A stretch of DNA of 58,995 bases from Parabacteroides timonensis. GTDB lineage: Bacteria > Bacteroidota > Bacteroidia > Bacteroidales > Tannerellaceae. A program made the translations under genes and the position numbers. Location of the stretch: NCBI RefSeq assembly GCF_900128505.1, contig NZ_LT669941.1:3645385-3704379 (forward strand), read 5' to 3'. Shown one piece after another: positions 57,375 to 58,995 of the stretch (its first letter is position 1; the number at the start of each line of letters is the position of its first letter). Under the pieces are notes generated by a model. The model saw only the letters and a list, made by a program, of their open reading frames with translations, was not told the DNA's origin and made no database searches.

Positions 57375-58460
57375 ATGAAACGTTTTTATTACATACTGGC
57401 AATTGCAAGCGCTCTGTTCTTCACAGCCACCTCGATTCAGGCTCAGGAAGAAACAGGCAACACCCAGCAACGGGCAAGAAGAAGCCCGCAGGCCACCCGC
57501 GGAGAACGGGCTTCTGATAAAAAAGACACCGGTATGCCCGAACTGACCGTACGGGCACAGGATATGAACGAGCGTATGACACAGGAAGTGGGTAACGCCC
57601 GGTGGATGCGTGTCATGCTACGTCAGATAGACCTGATGAAAGAAAAGAACGCTCCGCTGTATTATCCGGTTACTCCGATGAACGGACAGATGAATCTTTT
57701 CTCCATCATCTTCAGTCTGATCAGCGAAGGTAAAATAGATGCGTACCAGTATGAGGACGGTTACGAAGATTTCAGCGAAGGCAATAAGATAGACCTGAAA
57801 AAGATGCTCGACAGCTTCGGTATCTATTACGAAGAGGTGCCCGGAAGAGGAACCGAAGGAACCACATTCGTCATCAACGAAAGCGACATACCTTCTGAAA
57901 CCGTTCGTAGTTATTACATAAAAGAAGCCTGGTATTTCGACCAGAATAACTCTGTCTTCGATGTAAAGACACTGGCTATCTGTCCGATCATGACAAGTTC
58001 GGGTGATGTGGGTGAAGTCACCATGCCGATGTTCTGGGTTCCTTACGAAAGTATCCGTCCGTATATCAACACCGCATTCATCATGACGTCCAACATCAAC
58101 AATGCCATGACGTTCACCATCGATGATTATTTCCGCCGCCGTATGTTCGAAGGAGATATCATCAAGACACAGAACCTGATGAACCTGCCGTTGCAGGCTT
58201 ATTGCCCTACTCCGGATTCATTGAAGAGAGAACAGGATCGCATCGAAGGACAACTGGTTGCCTTTGAAAAGTCCCTCTGGTTCCAGCCCGACACCACCCA
58301 GGTAGCCGATACGAAAGAGGCTAAGAAAACAAAAAAAGCTTCGGCTCGCGGACAGAAAGGCGCCACAACCGAAAAGGCAGTCAAAGAAAAGACAGTCAAG
58401 ACAAAAGCTCCGAAAGCCGAGAAGTCTTCTCCGGTTCGTAGCGTACGTCGCAGAAGATAA
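57375..58460 (+). CDS. gldN: GldN/PorN type IX secretion ring protein
   Basis: 361 aa with signal peptide (ATSIQAQ). The GldN core includes RWMRVMLRQIDLMKEKNAPL, then YYPVTPMNGQMNLFSIIF and FDVKTLAICPI. A Lys/Ala-rich extension (about 305-361) ends in SVRRRR, longer than in typical GldN. It forms the periplasmic ring with GldK. Last gene of the porP-gldKLMN operon; a terminator follows. Confidence 0.93.
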   Translation: MKRFYYILAIASALFFTATSIQAQEETGNTQQRARRSPQATRGERASDKKDTGMPELTVRAQDMNERMTQEVGNARWMRVMLRQIDLMKEKNAPLYYPVTPMNGQMNLFSIIFSLISEGKIDAYQYEDGYEDFSEGNKIDLKKMLDSFGIYYEEVPGRGTEGTTFVINESDIPSETVRSYYIKEAWYFDQNNSVFDVKTLAICPIMTSSGDVGEVTMPMFWVPYESIRPYINTAFIMTSNINNAMTFTIDDYFRRRMFEGDIIKTQNLMNLPLQAYCPTPDSLKREQDRIEGQLVAFEKSLWFQPDTTQVADTKEAKKTKKASARGQKGATTEKAVKEKTVKTKAPKAEKSSPVRSVRRRR

Positions 58461-58467
58461 AAAAAGA

Positions 58468-58500
58468 TACTCCCTTCCATAGTGTCGGGAGTACCTTTTC
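58468..58500 (+). terminator. Terminator of the gld operon
   Basis: TACTCCC (58468-58474) pairs with GGGAGTA (58487-58493) around a 12-nt loop and is followed by CCTTTTC. It lies 8 bp after the gldN stop. Confidence 0.6.
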
Positions 58501-58527
58501 TCCTCTCAAGAGGGGGCAGGGGGTGTG

Positions 58528-58896
58528 TTAGAGCATCCTCAACAACCAGCTGCCCGCCGCATAAATCATCAACGCATATCCGGCTGTGACGGCAAGCTGC
58601 TGCCGGAACTCTCCCCTGAACCGCTTCCGCACCCCGAGAGTGTCAACAACGCCCCGATGCAGGCCAGGACGATTTCGGTACGGTCCGCCCACAAGGCCGT
58701 CATCCCCAGTATCACCAGGTACCACACGAGCCACTTCCGGCTGATTGTCCGGCATAGCCACTTCTTCTTTTTTCCCATCTGTCTCCTTCTTTTTAAGGTT
58801 CAACAAAAAGCCCAACAGGGCCCTGATAAATTGCAGGATTTGTCTTAGTTTGTTCATTGTTGTTGATTGTTTGTTATTATCAATTGTAAGAGTCAC
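58528..58896 (-). CDS. Uncertain small membrane protein, possibly frameshifted
   Basis: Two overlapping minus-strand frames cover this region. The 122-aa frame starts convincingly (MNKLRQILQFIRALLGFLLN) but its middle (VARVVPGDTGDDGL) looks unlike protein, while the other frame (58569-58778) has a membrane-like RKWLVWYLVILGMTALWADR and EIVLACIGALLTLSGCG. A frameshift or two overlapping small genes are possible. The function is unknown. Confidence 0.3.
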   Translation of the reverse strand: MTLTIDNNKQSTTMNKLRQILQFIRALLGFLLNLKKKETDGKKEEVAMPDNQPEVARVVPGDTGDDGLVGGPYRNRPGLHRGVVDTLGVRKRFRGEFRQQLAVTAGYALMIYAAGSWLLRML

Positions 58897-58923
58897 AGTT
58901 ATTATCAGAAATGAATGTCGTAG

Positions 58924-58951
58924 GTAGGGGCGGTTCGCGAACCGCCCTTAC
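58924..58951 (+). repeat. REP-like palindrome, copy 4
   Basis: GTAGGGGCGGTTCGCGAACC followed by GCCCTTAC and the tail AGGCGCCGTCA, which is shared in inverse orientation with copy 1. A fifth copy begins 62 bp further on. Confidence 0.75.
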
Positions 58952-58985
58952 AGGCGCCGTCATAACGGAACAGGCAGGGTTGACC

Positions 58986-58995
58986 GTAGGGGCGG
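58986..58995 (+). repeat. REP-like palindrome, copy 5, cut by the window end
   Basis: GTAGGGGCGG, the first 10 bases of the repeat, at the window edge. Same orientation as copy 4, forming a pair. Confidence 0.5.

Overview
The window looks like a gut Bacteroidales chromosome, most likely Parabacteroides. The right end carries the type IX secretion core (porP/sprF-gldK-gldL-gldM-gldN), promoters follow the Bacteroidota TAnnTTTG form, and most of the rest is a CTnDOT/CTnERL-type integrative conjugative element (ICE). The genus is inferred from gene content; no rRNA or tRNA is present to confirm it.

Left part, 1-21.2 kb, is ICE cargo and the ICE switch. A first block (1-4477, plus strand) holds the 3' end of an iron alcohol dehydrogenase, a lipoprotein fusing an FGE-like domain to a flavodoxin, a secreted flavodoxin, a Zn-alcohol dehydrogenase with a Sec signal, and a RibD/DHFR-fold reductase. 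A divergent AraC-type regulator (4509-5414, minus) faces a nearly gapless plus-strand run from 5726 to 21204: twin-arginine aldo/keto reductase, lipoprotein hydrolase, twin-arginine iron-sulfur flavoprotein, NapH-NapG-like polyferredoxin, twin-arginine ferredoxin-tailed aldo/keto reductase, DUF1893, TonB receptor, DUF362, a second ferredoxin-tailed aldo/keto reductase, ECF-S-like membrane protein, tatA, tatC, then rteA and rteB. In CTnDOT the rteA-rteB excision switch lies behind tetQ; here tetQ is absent and this redox/Tat operon takes its place.

Middle part, 21.2-49.2 kb, is the ICE backbone. It contains a leader with an attenuator-like structure before a small DHFR-fold gene, rteC behind a putative sigma-54 promoter, an Abi/HEPN gene with a Zn-ribbon partner, mobA-mobB-mobC on the minus strand, a hairpin-rich oriT-like region, and the tra operon (traA to traQ plus a lysozyme). 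traE is interrupted by a 2484-bp group II intron inserted in the sense direction. A convergent minus-strand operon (45316-49211) encodes PcfJ/PcfK-like and small hypothetical proteins.

From 49.2 to about 50.1 kb lies a gene-poor stretch of nested inverted repeats ending in a terminator-like hairpin, a candidate long structured RNA at the ICE right end. The junction with the chromosome is probably near 50056, but this is not proved. Chromosomal genes follow: a SAM methyltransferase, a PduO-type cobalamin adenosyltransferase, a DUF2795 protein, the T9SS operon, and several copies of a REP-like palindrome seen only on the chromosomal side.
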